Positions 1 through 8,139 are shown, counted from the first letter of the stretch. The stretch is DNA of 64,000 bases from Sphingomonas sp. 28-63-12 (GCA_002281535.1 NCGD01000004.1:1-64000); one strand, 5' to 3'. Numbers and translations: made by a program. Notes: generated from the letters alone by a model not told the origin.

Positions 1-384
1 GGTGAACTGGGTCGCCATGAACGGCAGAAAGAATGGATCGGGCGGGGAATCGGTGCGGTGCAGGATCGCCACCATTGGGCCGGCCACCAGCAGGATCGGC
101 ACCAGAAAGAACCCGATCCGGCCGACCTTTTTGTGCAAGACGGTGTTGCCCGATCGCACCAGCAGCACCTGACCGACCAGCAGGACCAGCCACAGACTGA
201 AGGCGACAGCGTGCACGTGCGTGTACCAAGCGTAAGTGAACGGGTTCGCGCTCGACACTGTCGCCATGTCATAGCCGAAACCGCCAGCGATCACCGCGAA
301 GATGATTGCTGTGCATAGGACCACGGCCAGCCGATCGATGGTGGAAGGGGACAAAATGGACGGGCTTGATCGCCTTTCTCCCAT
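1..384 (-). CDS. Membrane protein, N-terminal part only (runs off the window)
   Basis: The reading frame opens at ATG 384-382 on the minus strand and stays open to the window edge, giving 128 residues without a stop. The protein starts MGERRSSPSILSPSTID and has hydrophobic segments around residues 18-40, 53-75 and 88-108. Between them lie histidines (YTHVHAVAF) and a basic HKKVGRIG turn, a pattern seen in uncharacterised multi-span membrane proteins with a cytochrome b561- or DUF2306-like look. No clear Shine-Dalgarno precedes the start, so an internal start is possible. Function unknown; the membrane location is well supported by composition. Confidence 0.6.
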   Translation of the reverse strand, partial: MGERRSSPSILSPSTIDRLAVVLCTAIIFAVIAGGFGYDMATVSSANPFTYAWYTHVHAVAFSLWLVLLVGQVLLVRSGNTVLHKKVGRIGFFLVPILLVAGPMVAILHRTDSPPDPFFLPFMATQFT

Positions 385-465
385 GGCCGAGACTAGGGGA
401 GATGCCGACCTGCTCGGCTCGTCCCCCCGTTATCAGGACGTTGGGGCATTGGGCAGCGGCAGCCA

Positions 466-1410
466 ATGGACAATTTTGAGTCGATCGTTACGGTGCCGTC
501 GGTGGATGCTTCGCTAGCCTGGGATGACGATTTCGACGTGGCGTATCGCTCGGCCGATGCGATTCTGGCGCATCCCCGGTTCGCAGACGCCCGGCTCGCC
601 TATTTCGACCAGCTCGACCGCGTCTATGGCGAGAATCCGTTCCTCAACAAGCTGATGATGCAGGCGGGCCGCATGATGCTGTTCTTCCTGATCATTTGTC
701 TTGAAGCGGGCTACCGCGAGGAGGATCGCGCCAGCTGGCCGACGCTGGCTAATATCTTGCGGATGCTGAAACCGATGGGCGTCGCCAGCGAAGGCCATGT
801 CAGCCAGCTGATCGGGCGGCTGGTGCATGTAGGATTTCTGAGCACGCGGCCGAGCCCCGTTGACGCGCGCGTGCGCCTGCTGGGGCCCACACCGGCAATG
901 CTGGCGCATGATCAGGATTGGCTGATCGCGCATTACGCGCCGCTTGCGACCCTATATGGTTCGGCGAGTTATAGCCTGCCGATGTCCAGGAATGGCGCGT
1001 TTCAGATTGCCCAACGCGGCATCGCGGCGCAGGCCTTTGCCAAGCTCGCGGCCCCCCTGCTCGACAACCCGATCATCCTATTCTTCGGCGTGCACGATGC
1101 GGCCTTCCTGATCCTGACCACGCTGGCGGGCGACGCCTCGCGCGCCAATAGCGATAGCGCGACGGTGCCCTATGCGGCATTGGCGCGCCGCTTTTCGGTG
1201 TCGCGCACGCACGTCCGGCGCATTCTTGCCGAAGCGCAGGCGAACGGATGGGTTCAGCTGGCGGGCGCCCGCGAGCGGAGTGTGGTGTTGCAACCGCCTC
1301 TGTTGCAGGCGCTCGACAGGTTCATCGCCGAAGCAATGTCGAACCATGATCGCACAGGTCGTGCGGCCGAGCGCCTGCTGCTGGCTGCGTCTGACCGGGC
1401 AACCAATTGA
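466..1410 (+). CDS. Winged-helix transcriptional regulator-like protein
   Basis: A 314-residue soluble protein. Residues about 90-140 (SWPTLANILRMLKPMG, then a GHVSQLIGRLVHVGFLS stretch) resemble a MarR/PadR-type winged helix. A second helix-turn-helix near residues 238-265 (YAALARRFSVSRTHVRRIL) resembles the Crp-type DNA-reading helix. Two HTH-like regions in one chain are unusual, and one may be structural. It lies directly upstream of an MFS transporter and an APC permease on the same strand with a 135-bp gap, so it may control them; that is inference. I do not recognise the exact family. Confidence 0.7.
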   Translation: MDNFESIVTVPSVDASLAWDDDFDVAYRSADAILAHPRFADARLAYFDQLDRVYGENPFLNKLMMQAGRMMLFFLIICLEAGYREEDRASWPTLANILRMLKPMGVASEGHVSQLIGRLVHVGFLSTRPSPVDARVRLLGPTPAMLAHDQDWLIAHYAPLATLYGSASYSLPMSRNGAFQIAQRGIAAQAFAKLAAPLLDNPIILFFGVHDAAFLILTTLAGDASRANSDSATVPYAALARRFSVSRTHVRRILAEAQANGWVQLAGARERSVVLQPPLLQALDRFIAEAMSNHDRTGRAAERLLLAASDRATN

Positions 1411-1545
1411 CCGTCACACGCTTCAGATTGCCGTCGTCCCGCAGCAGTTATTTGGGCAGGCAACAAATACCCAAAATTGTCCATTCGCTAATGCGCAACT
1501 TTATCCCAGACTGCCCCCGAAACGATGTGCAGGGGGTTCAGCCAA

Positions 1546-2877
1546 ATGGCGGACGCAGGGACCAGATTGGAACGGCGTGCTATCACTAAGATCAGCTGGC
1601 GCCTACTGCCTCTGCTGGGCGCCTGTTACTTGGTAGCAATAATCGATCGCGGCAACGTATCCTTCGCATCGGTATCGATGAACGCCGAGCTAAAGTTCAG
1701 CGAAGCCGTTTATGGGCTGGGTGTCGCGTGCTTCTTCATCAGCTATGCGCTGTTCGAAGTACCGTCGAATTTGCTGCTCAACCGGTTCGGTGCGCGGCGC
1801 TGGCTGGCGCGGATCATGGTCACCTGGGGCATCGTTTCGATGGCGATGGTGTTTGTCCGGACGCCTTGGGAGTTTTATGGCCTGCGGTTCCTGCTGGGGA
1901 TGGCAGAGGCAGGGTTCTTCCCCGGTGTCACGCATTATGTGTCGGAATGGATGCCGGCGCATCAACGAGGGCGGGCGATCAGCCGCTTTTACATCGCCAG
2001 CGCCTTGGCCTTGGTGGCGCTTGGAGCCTCGGCGCCGCCGCTGCTCGGCCTGCATGGGCTGGCGGGGCTTTCAGGCTGGCAATGGTTGTTCATCGTTCAG
2101 GGCCTTCCCGCCGTGCTGCTCGGCGTCGCCTTGTTGTTTGCGCTTCCGGACCGTTACAGTGAAGCTGCCTGGCTTGAGCCTGAGGAGAAGGCGTGGCTTG
2201 ACCGCGAGATGGCACTAGGAACCGCTGCGACTGGTGCCGCGCCGATTGGGATCGGCGGCGCGCTGCTCCAGCCGATCGTCCTGGTCGCTGGCACGGCCCT
2301 GGCGCTCAACTTCGCCGTGGGCAGCGCCATCGGCTTTTCGCTGCCCAAATTGATGACCGATCAGATGCATTGGTCGATCGCGCAAGCCGGAAAAATGACG
2401 GTTGTGTCGGGCGTGCTGGTTGGGGTGGCGATGTTGATCGCCGGGGTCGTCTCCGATCGAATGGCCCGGCCATCCAGGCTTGTCGCGATCCTGATGCTGG
2501 TAACGGCCGCTGGGGGCATGATGATTCTGTTTGGTGGCACAACGATGATCGCGGCCGCGGGCGGCGTGATCTTCACGGTGGCCGGTCAAGTGGCAGGACT
2601 CGTGATACTCATCACGCTGACCCGCTTTATCCATCCTACCGCCCGGGCGGCCGGAATCGCCATGAGCAACACGCTTGGACAAATCGGCGCGGCAATCGGA
2701 CCTGCCCTTTGGGGTTTAGCCGCCAGCGCTACGGGCAGCTTCTCGCTCGGGCTCCTCATCGCATCGGTCGTGATGGCTTTTGCCGCGCTGATCGCGTGGT
2801 CGATCGAGCTTGTGACGGCACGCAAGGCACCCTCGCCCGTGCTTTCCTCAATCCGGCCAACCGCGCACCAGCATTGA
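1546..2877 (+). CDS. MFS transporter, anion:cation symporter (ACS)-like
   Basis: A 443-residue protein with about 12 hydrophobic segments. The first helix ends AIIDRGNVSFASVSMN and the loop after helix 2 carries NRFGARRWLARIM, matching the major facilitator signature; the phthalate/tartrate/hydroxyphenylacetate (ACS) group has this N-terminus. I chose ATG 1546 over the ATG at 1525 because an AGGGGG ribosome-binding site lies at 1531-1536. The APC permease begins 11 bp after its stop with a Shine-Dalgarno overlapping the stop region, so the two are probably co-transcribed. The likely substrate is an organic acid anion, not determinable from sequence. Confidence 0.88.
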   Translation: MADAGTRLERRAITKISWRLLPLLGACYLVAIIDRGNVSFASVSMNAELKFSEAVYGLGVACFFISYALFEVPSNLLLNRFGARRWLARIMVTWGIVSMAMVFVRTPWEFYGLRFLLGMAEAGFFPGVTHYVSEWMPAHQRGRAISRFYIASALALVALGASAPPLLGLHGLAGLSGWQWLFIVQGLPAVLLGVALLFALPDRYSEAAWLEPEEKAWLDREMALGTAATGAAPIGIGGALLQPIVLVAGTALALNFAVGSAIGFSLPKLMTDQMHWSIAQAGKMTVVSGVLVGVAMLIAGVVSDRMARPSRLVAILMLVTAAGGMMILFGGTTMIAAAGGVIFTVAGQVAGLVILITLTRFIHPTARAAGIAMSNTLGQIGAAIGPALWGLAASATGSFSLGLLIASVVMAFAALIAWSIELVTARKAPSPVLSSIRPTAHQH

Positions 2878-2888
2878 AGGAATTTCAG

Positions 2889-4316
2889 ATGACGGATGCG
2901 AGCACCCCACCGAAGCTGAAGCGGGAAATGTCGGGCATTGGCGGCATGATCATTACCCTGACCAATCTTTCGCCGAGCATTGGCGTTTTTATCGTCGCGC
3001 CCGTCCTGATCCAGCAGTCAGGCACCTTCGTCATCACCGCGTGCCTGCTGGCGGTCCTGCTCGGCTGCATCGTGGCTGGCATTTATGCTGAGTTGGGGTC
3101 CGCCTTTCCCCATGCCGGGGGCGACTATGTGCTGGTAGGTAACACATTGGGCCCAACGGCGCGCTTTGCCAGCCTCGCCGGCATGCTCCTCCTGGTGCCC
3201 GTAGCGCTGGCGCTGTCCGCGCTGGGTGTGGCCGATTTCCTGAAGGTGATCGCGCCTTTCGTTCAGCCCATACCCTGTGCCCTTGCCTGCATCATTCTGG
3301 TTACGGCGATGGCTGCGCTCAGCATCCGGATGAACGCCTGGATCACGGGTCTCTTTCTGGCAATCGAGATCGCAGCGGTGGTCGCCACGGGGGCGCTCGG
3401 CGTCCTACACCCCCACAACGACTTGTTTCAGGCCATCCTCCACCCGGTCATGGCGTCGTCGCAGGGCGGCCTGCAGGCTACACCGGTACTGGCGATGGCA
3501 CTTGCCGGTAGCGCCGCAATCTTCGCACTCAACGGCTATGGCGGGGCAGTGATCTTCGGTGAAGAGGTCGTGGGCGCACGTCAAAAGCTGGTGTGGATAA
3601 TTTACGGCGTGCTATTTCTGGGCGCTGCGACGATCATCCCGCCCTTGATGGGCGTGATCATTGGCGCGCCCGACCTCGCGGCGCTGAGCGCGTCGGCCAC
3701 GCCGTTGCAGGACTTCATCGTCGCGGCAGGCGGTCAACAGGTCGCCAACGTGATCAGCCTCGGCGTCGCAGTTGCGGTGTTCAACGCCATGATCGCGATC
3801 GCGCTGATGGGCGGGCGCATCCTCTATGCCGCCGCGCGCGAGAATGCCTTCCATGCCAGCCTGAACGGTATCCTGTCGAAGGTTCATCCAGGATTTGGGT
3901 CACCCTGGGTCGCGACGCTGGCGATCGGCTTCGCTGGTCTCCTGCTGTGCTTCGTGCCGCTGTCCGTCCTTGTCATGATCAGCGGCTCCAACGTGGCTAT
4001 GGGCTACGGCCTTGTCGCCTTGAGCTTGATTGTTGGCCGCAGGACGGGCGCGACGGCGAAGTCCGCGTGGGCCATGCCCCTGCATCCGATCGGGCCGGTC
4101 ATTGTCATCCTTACCGTGCTCTGGCTGTTGTTCACGGCGCTGAGCGACGAGCAGACAGGCCGCCCCGGCGTTGTGGCGATCCTCGGCATTTTGGCCGTAG
4201 GGGCGCTCTATTACCAGCTCGTCGTGCGTCGCGGGGCTGCCTGGGCGCATCATGACCCGGAGGAGGAAGAGGACATCATCGCGTCCCCACTTACAGCGCA
4301 GAGCTTGGGGCTTTGA
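2889..4316 (+). CDS. APC superfamily amino-acid/polyamine permease
   Basis: A 475-residue integral membrane protein with about 12 hydrophobic segments. The first helix (GGMIITLTNLSPSIGVF) and the AELGSAFPHAGGDYVLV segment correspond to helix 1 and the conserved helix 2-3 region of amino acid-polyamine-organocation permeases. The start MTDASTPPKLKREM is preceded by GAAGGA at 2875-2880. The open frame extends far upstream but that part overlaps the MFS gene and is out of frame with it. The C-terminal tail is acidic (PEEEEDI). Being paired with an MFS symporter suggests uptake of a catabolic substrate such as an amine or amino acid; inference. Confidence 0.88.
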   Translation: MTDASTPPKLKREMSGIGGMIITLTNLSPSIGVFIVAPVLIQQSGTFVITACLLAVLLGCIVAGIYAELGSAFPHAGGDYVLVGNTLGPTARFASLAGMLLLVPVALALSALGVADFLKVIAPFVQPIPCALACIILVTAMAALSIRMNAWITGLFLAIEIAAVVATGALGVLHPHNDLFQAILHPVMASSQGGLQATPVLAMALAGSAAIFALNGYGGAVIFGEEVVGARQKLVWIIYGVLFLGAATIIPPLMGVIIGAPDLAALSASATPLQDFIVAAGGQQVANVISLGVAVAVFNAMIAIALMGGRILYAAARENAFHASLNGILSKVHPGFGSPWVATLAIGFAGLLLCFVPLSVLVMISGSNVAMGYGLVALSLIVGRRTGATAKSAWAMPLHPIGPVIVILTVLWLLFTALSDEQTGRPGVVAILGILAVGALYYQLVVRRGAAWAHHDPEEEEDIIASPLTAQSLGL

Positions 4317-4905
4317 GACCGGGGGAAGCGTCAGGACGCTGGGCCAATCGTCAGCGTTGTCAGGCTGATGTGAGAACCGATTCGCGGGCGTGACATCTCT
4401 ATGAGTGAAGTCAAATTTCTACGCCATTTTCGAGAAAAGGCTGTGTGGCGGCAAATGCGGCGATTGTCGGCTGATTGAGAACACCCCCTTATACTCCCAC
4501 CAAGCAACAGAAGTCGCTGGTCAGGCTTCGCCAGCCCGTCAGTTTTCGGGAAGCCCGCCTGCGGCGCGGAATGGCGGCGATTGTGGGGCGCAGCTATCGT
4601 CTCGAGGCGCAACAACGAATGCCTGTTTACCTCAATCCGTCGCTCCAAAGCCGCCGGTCCGGTTTCCACCCCAATCGGGCGTCCGCAGTTAAGTCGACGT
4701 GCGGTCCTTCGCGGAGGTGGCCTGACGGCGCTGGGAGGCGAACGAGACGCTAGTCGCCCATTCGAGGTCGATCTATTCCAGCCCTTTTGAGCCCATATCC
4801 GCGTTGACCAGCGGTCCCCGAATGTGCGAGTGAGCTCTCCATTCAGGATAGAGCTGTAAAACGAAGTGTAAAACGCACCTCGTATAACAGGCTAAGTCCT
4901 TGAAA
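4317..4905 (+). other. Intergenic stretch without a convincing gene
   Basis: Between the permease and the tRNA-Gly fragment there are about 590 bases with only short overlapping frames on both strands, none with a good ribosome-binding site, recognisable domain or consistent codon use. A TATAAC hexamer at 4883-4888 lies where a -10 box for the tRNA would be expected, about 19 bp before the tRNA start. It may therefore be the original promoter of tRNA-Gly before the island inserted. Confidence 0.4.
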
Positions 4906-4946
4906 TGCGGGTGTAGCTCAATGGCAGAGCAGAAGCTTCCCAAGCT
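4906..4946 (+). repeat. Left attachment site (attL): 5' fragment of tRNA-Gly(CCC)
   Basis: These 41 bases are identical to 14451-14491. They reproduce the acceptor 5' strand, D arm and anticodon stem-loop of tRNA-Gly(CCC), starting GCGGGTG at 4907 and ending just after the anticodon loop (TTCCCAA GCT). From 4947 the sequence diverges and no T arm or CCA follows, so this copy is a truncated tRNA. With the intact copy at the other end it marks the island boundaries. The shared block implies a crossover in or near the anticodon stem-loop. Confidence 0.9.
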
Positions 4947-5052
4947 GGCCACAATCACGCATTTTCGCGCCTTTCGCTGTCAATTGGGCGAAAATTCGAT
5001 CTAATCTAATCAATAGCTTAGTGACCGGGTGTCAACCGTTTCAGGTGCTGCA

Positions 5053-5070
5053 CCCTTCCGATTGGAAGGG
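5053..5070. repeat. Inverted GGAAGGG box pair upstream of the orphan primase-tail gene
   Basis: CCCTTCC at 5053-5059 and GGAAGGG at 5064-5070 form a perfect hairpin (9-bp arms CACCCTTCC/GGAAGGGTG, 4-nt loop). It is the same box that recurs in zone A of the repeat region at 5650-5930, so the box family brackets the gene at 5119-5598. Confidence 0.75.
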
Positions 5071-5118
5071 TGGCGGCGGTGCCCCGATGGGGACGGCGGG
5101 CACGGCGGGTTCGGCGTG

Positions 5119-5598
5119 ATGACAGCAGAGTTGCAGCGCCGCGCCGCGCGCGGACTGACCGATCTGGAATTCGCCGAATTCTATCGGCACCGATTGGTGC
5201 GGACAGTTGGCGGGCGGGAGCGATCGGTTGAGATCATGGCAGCCTATGCCAAGTGGGCGGTCTGTCGCGGGGCCGGTGGAATCAGCTTCCGCATGTTGCG
5301 GCGGTTTCTCTCTGATCGCGGGCACCGGCCTTTCACTTCGAATGGCGCTTGGTATGCCGATCTGAGAATTGCCGCCGACGGCGAAACTGTTGTCGATCCG
5401 GGGCCATCGCGCCCGATGCACGCTGAGTATCTCGACGACCTGGCAGCTCGAATTGATGCAATCTCGGACAGTTTGGAACGGTTGCGTTGTCTAGTCAGTG
5501 ACGCGATCGAGCATTCCGATTTTTCGTCGGCCTTGCCCGATGTTGCCGCGCAGCATGCGCCTACTGCAAAGCAGGAGGGTGCAAATGGCGAGCATTGA
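5119..5598 (+). CDS. Orphan protein resembling the C-terminal winged helix of phage/satellite primases
   Basis: A protein of about 159 residues if started at ATG 5119; the frame is open from GTG 5029, but that extension runs through an inverted repeat. The core (FYRHRL, then AAYAKWAVCRGAGG, ISFRMLRRFLSDRG, WYADLRI) follows the pattern of the winged-helix tail of D5/P4-alpha-type primase-helicases: Y-x-x-W-C, F-x-x-x-L, G, then W/Y-x-G-I. No primase or helicase motifs are present, so it is a stand-alone tail domain. In P4-type proteins that tail binds origin repeats, and here the gene is followed immediately by a dense repeat field. Assignment is by pattern only. Confidence 0.5.
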   Translation: MTAELQRRAARGLTDLEFAEFYRHRLVRTVGGRERSVEIMAAYAKWAVCRGAGGISFRMLRRFLSDRGHRPFTSNGAWYADLRIAADGETVVDPGPSRPMHAEYLDDLAARIDAISDSLERLRCLVSDAIEHSDFSSALPDVAAQHAPTAKQEGANGEH

Positions 5599-5640
5599 TC
5601 GCGCCCGCCGCCGCCGCCCGCCTTCGCGTTGGCGCGTCCC
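5585..5640 (+). other. Strong ribosome-binding site and ATG leading into the repeat field
   Basis: AGGAGGG at 5573-5579 is placed ideally before ATG 5585, overlapping the end of the upstream gene. The frame that follows (MASIDRARRRRPPSRWRVPG) soon enters the GGAAGGGT boxes and stays open to 6535, but it reads as repeat translation rather than a folded protein. It may be the surviving start of a lost gene. I do not call the 317-codon frame a gene. Confidence 0.35.
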
Positions 5641-5649
5641 TGGACTGTC

Positions 5650-5930
5650 ACCCTTCCACTGTGGAAGGGTCGCGGAAGGGTTGCCGGAAGGGAGAAAGCG
5701 CAGAATTGCGCGCGTCTGGAAGGGTTGGAAGGGTTTCCAATATGTTTGCCCGCATGGGCATGCGCAGGCGCGCATGTGTGCGATGAAAAATATACGCAAA
5801 CGCTTCCAACCCTTCCATATTCTTAGATCAACATTAGAATATATAATTAAACCATTAGGTTATTCACTTTTGGAGCGCGGAAGGGTGGCCTCACCACCCT
5901 TCCGCCACCCTTCCAGCGTTGGAAGGGTGG
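5650..5930. repeat. Repeat zone A: GGAAGGG/CCCTTCC boxes around an AT-rich core
   Basis: Eleven copies of GGAAGGG or its complement lie here (near 5652, 5663, 5674, 5686, 5718, 5727, 5810, 5879, 5897, 5908, 5921), in both orientations; several pairs form hairpins and one pair is a direct 9-bp tandem. Between the boxes at 5810 and 5879 is a strikingly AT-rich stretch (about 5817-5875) that contains TTATTCACT, one base from a DnaA-box consensus TTATNCACA. Clustered short boxes plus an AT-rich segment is the usual layout of a replication origin with iterons. Confidence 0.6.
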
Positions 5931-5994
5931 CGCCCGATCCTTGGGGCGGCGCGAGCCGGTTAGTCCTTTGCCGCCAGTGGCGGGCGATAGTGCG

Positions 5995-6312
5995 TAACCT
6001 GCCGTGGCCGATTGCGGGTACGGCAGGTTACGGCGAGTTGCCTTCAACCTGCCGTACCGGGCGTGTCGGTGGCGCTGATCTGCCTGATATTCGGGCAAGT
6101 CATGGACGCTCGGGCAATGGTGACGGCGGGTTTAGGGGGTGCGCACGGCGGGTTGAGCGCCAACCTGCCGTCCTGATTTGGCTAGGACTTTGGCGGCTTA
6201 CGGCAGGTTACGGCGGGTTCGGCAGGTTATCGCGATGTTTCGCCCTTATGCGCGCTAGCGAGCGGGCGCGCGTGAGCATCACACTCCTAACCTGCCGTCC
6301 TGCCGTCCTGCC
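5995..6312. repeat. Repeat zone B: CGGCAGGTTA/TAACCTGCCG boxes
   Basis: A second, unrelated box family follows zone A. Copies of CGGCAGGTTA(CGG) or its complement occur near 5996, 6020, 6046, 6162, 6201, 6221 and 6288; the last runs into CTGCCGTC repeats. Orientation alternates. No copy of the zone A box occurs here, so the zones do not intermix. Confidence 0.6.
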
Positions 6313-6436
6313 GTGTCGCCGTGTCTCGGTGCCCAGCTCTATCCTCAAATCTCTCAACCAATCTTCAAAAGAAGAATTGAGATTAAGGTTTGCTTTGCGT
6401 GTTGAGCGGCGGCGCGGCGCGGCGACAGGGCATGAA

Positions 6437-6690
6437 ACTCAACTGTCCGGCCAACTGTCCGGTGAGGTGTCCGGTGGCCATGCCAGGCAGGTGAAGCGGG
6501 TAGCTTCCGAGAGGCAAAAAGGGGGTTTCGGATAGTCTATCGGACGGTTGCCGGACAGTTGTTCGGACAGTTGAGAAGCCCGGATTTGTGCGGGTTTGGC
6601 GATGGTCCGGACAGTTGAGCGCAAAGTCCGTCAACCACATGTGCGCACACACGTACTTACCCAACTTAGAAACAACTGTCCGGTGTCGGA
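6437..6690. repeat. Repeat zone C: CCGGACAGTT/AACTGTCCGG boxes
   Basis: A third box family, CCGGACAGTT or its complement with one-base variants, occurs near 6440, 6453, 6468, 6541, 6551, 6564, 6606 and 6674. It is separated from zone B by an AT-richer stretch (about 6340-6395) that contains an imperfect hairpin (CAATCTTC/GAAGAATTG). As in zone A, boxes flank an AT-rich segment. Confidence 0.6.
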
Positions 6691-6710
6691 CCAAGAAAGG
6701 GTTAGTGTTG

Positions 6711-7040
6711 ATGAGTTTTGAGAAATTGAAGCGCAGCTCGGTCGCAATGATCGTCAGACCGGGGGGGGTGGTAAAACTCCAAAAGATTGAACCCTCCCAG
6801 ACCGCTGTCCCTCCCATTCAGGGATTTTTTCCTCGCTGGTCGAATTTTGGGGGGAGGGGCTTGGTCTGTGGGGCGATTTGCGTCGCGCTGGCGGCGAAGT
6901 GGCGCGCGGCGATGCCTTTGCGCTGGTTGACGTCCTGCTCAGCGCTGGCGGGCATTGGCTGGGGTGCCGGGGTGGTGGACAGGCTGGCGGCTGATCGGTC
7001 GATTTCCGCGCCCATTTATTTCCGCGCGGTGATGCCATGA
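6711..7040 (+). CDS. Doubtful ORF before the Nu1-like gene
   Basis: A 109-codon frame starting MSFEKLKRSSVAMIV, ending in an ATGA overlap with the next gene. It contains a run of eight G residues and changes character half way. From about 6872 the +2 frame gives a better protein-like stretch (GDLRRAGGEVARGDAFALVD) that ends at a stop near 6994. The segment may be a frameshifted remnant, or this frame may be spurious. No family recognised. Confidence 0.25.
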   Translation: MSFEKLKRSSVAMIVRPGGVVKLQKIEPSQTAVPPIQGFFPRWSNFGGRGLVCGAICVALAAKWRAAMPLRWLTSCSALAGIGWGAGVVDRLAADRSISAPIYFRAVMP

Positions 7041-7291
7041 CGATCGGCTCCCTTGCCGACCTGGGCAAGCTGCCCGGCATGCCTTCCCTGCCCAGCCTGC
7101 AGCGCTTCATTGCGGCGCGGCCCGACTTCCCGGTGATCGAGCGCGGGCGCTACGGCAAGGCTTATCAGTTTGACCTGGACGCGGCGGCAAAGTTCGTTCG
7201 TGAGCATTGGCGCGATGGTCGGTTGCTAGATCCCGATGCTGAGATTTTGCGGCAGTTGCCGCTCCCCATGGAGGCAGGCAATGCCCGATAA
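7037..7291 (+). CDS. Nu1-like small DNA-binding protein (possible small terminase)
   Basis: 84 residues. The stretch SLQRFIAARPDFPVIERGRYGKAYQFDLDAA has the layout of the lambda gpNu1-type winged helix: a helix ending in PVI, a basic G-R-x-G-K wing, a Y-x-F-D-L strand, then a helix. In phages this domain recognises the packaging site. It lies at the start of the structural gene block, where a small terminase is expected, but no large terminase follows. A general excisionase-like regulator is the alternative. Confidence 0.5.
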   Translation: MTIGSLADLGKLPGMPSLPSLQRFIAARPDFPVIERGRYGKAYQFDLDAAAKFVREHWRDGRLLDPDAEILRQLPLPMEAGNAR

Positions 7292-7514
7292 CGTCGAGAG
7301 CGTCGATATGATCGTCACGCACTGCCGCGCCGTCAACGTGCGGGCCGCGAGCATGTACGTCGAACGGGGCGTCGAGCCGATCGACGCGGCGATGGGCAGC
7401 GCCCTTGCCACCATCGATATCTTGAGGGCGGCGGGATTGCCGGCAATCGATGCGGTTGAGTGGATACGATCGTTCGCGGATATGATCGAGCGCGACATAT
7501 TGGCGGAGGGATAA
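7281..7514 (+). CDS. Small hypothetical phage-island protein
   Basis: 77 residues from ATG 7281, overlapping the previous stop by 11 bases. Alternating helices (NVESVDMIVTHCRAVNVRAA, then EPIDAAMGSALATIDIL) suggest an all-alpha protein. No motif recognised. The tight overlap with both neighbours supports translation within one operon. Confidence 0.55.
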   Translation: MPDNVESVDMIVTHCRAVNVRAASMYVERGVEPIDAAMGSALATIDILRAAGLPAIDAVEWIRSFADMIERDILAEG

Positions 7515-7515
7515 G

Positions 7516-7698
7516 GTGGCGACGCAATACGAACGCCCTGGCGGCGAAAATCAGTCAGCGTCTTTGGAGGAGATTTTAGAAAGCCCCATGGTGGTGCGCG
7601 AATTTGACAATGCCTTGGCTGGGCATCTTACGCGGGCGCAACGTCGCGAATTCTGGCGCGCGCTGCAGGCCGCAAACTTGATCGTTTTTCACGCATGA
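7516..7698 (+). CDS. Small hypothetical phage-island protein
   Basis: 60 residues from a GTG start directly after the previous stop. The sequence contains LEEILESPMVVREF and LTRAQRREFWRALQAANL, predicted helical and charged. No family recognised. Supported by operon position and by overlap with the next gene (ATG 7695 inside its last codons). Confidence 0.5.
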   Translation: MATQYERPGGENQSASLEEILESPMVVREFDNALAGHLTRAQRREFWRALQAANLIVFHA

Positions 7699-8108
7699 TG
7701 CCCCGCGCCGTGATTGGGCCGGTTATGGCAATGGCGCGGCCATCGCGGCCGCCTGCAGAATCTGATCTAGTGCGAAGGGCGGCGGGTGAGTTGAGCGCCG
7801 ATCTGTCAGCATCGCGCAAGGCTGGCATGATCGCTGCCCGTGTCGCCGAGGCGGTGATTGCCGATGTCGATCGGAGCGATGTAACCCATATCGGCACGAT
7901 GCTCAAAGCGCTGGTAAATGATCCGGTTGCCCAGCTGGCAATCGACCCTGCAATTGCAACGGCTGAATTGCTCGCAGTGTTTCGTCACGATCGGATGGCC
8001 GCGCGGGGCTGGCGATATCCCTCGCCAACCGAGGTATCGACTGACCTTTCCCAAGCGCTGGAATCGCTGACCCTGGCCCTTGCCGCGCGGTATCGCCGAT
8101 ACTTGTGA
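7695..8108 (+). CDS. Hypothetical phage-island protein
   Basis: 137 residues, starting MMPRAVIGPVMAMARPSR, overlapping the previous gene by 4 bases. Mostly helical with a C-terminal LTLALAARYRRYL. In a phage operon the position just before the capsid gene is usually held by portal, protease or scaffold, but no such motif (S49/S14 protease, portal) is visible. A strong hairpin follows the stop. Confidence 0.55.
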   Translation: MMPRAVIGPVMAMARPSRPPAESDLVRRAAGELSADLSASRKAGMIAARVAEAVIADVDRSDVTHIGTMLKALVNDPVAQLAIDPAIATAELLAVFRHDRMAARGWRYPSPTEVSTDLSQALESLTLALAARYRRYL

Positions 8109-8113
8109 GAAAG

Positions 8114-8139
8114 TTGCCGTAAACAGGTGTTTACGGCAA
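8114..8139 (+). terminator. Hairpin between small ORFs and capsid gene
   Basis: A perfect 11-bp stem, TTGCCGTAAAC and its complement, with the loop AGGT, begins 6 bases after the stop at 8108. There is no T-run, so it may act as a partial terminator or a processing site that sets capsid mRNA apart from the upstream genes. Confidence 0.5.

Noticed and set aside
2370-2888. N-terminal extension of the APC permease
   Set aside because: It overlaps the MFS gene in another frame; a Shine-Dalgarno directly precedes ATG 2889.
4331-4753. Overlapping frames on both strands after the permease gene
   Set aside because: None has a ribosome-binding site, motif or stable codon use, and they overlap one another on both strands.
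4907-4980. A second functional tRNA-Gly at the left end
   Set aside because: After the anticodon arm no T stem, acceptor complement or CCA is found.
5498-6535. 345-codon open frame through the repeat field
   Set aside because: Its translation simply follows the repeats (WKGWKG, RNLPW, QLSGQLSG) with heavy arginine, it overlaps a better gene at its start, and the repeats occur in both orientations, which fits DNA-level rather than protein-level function.
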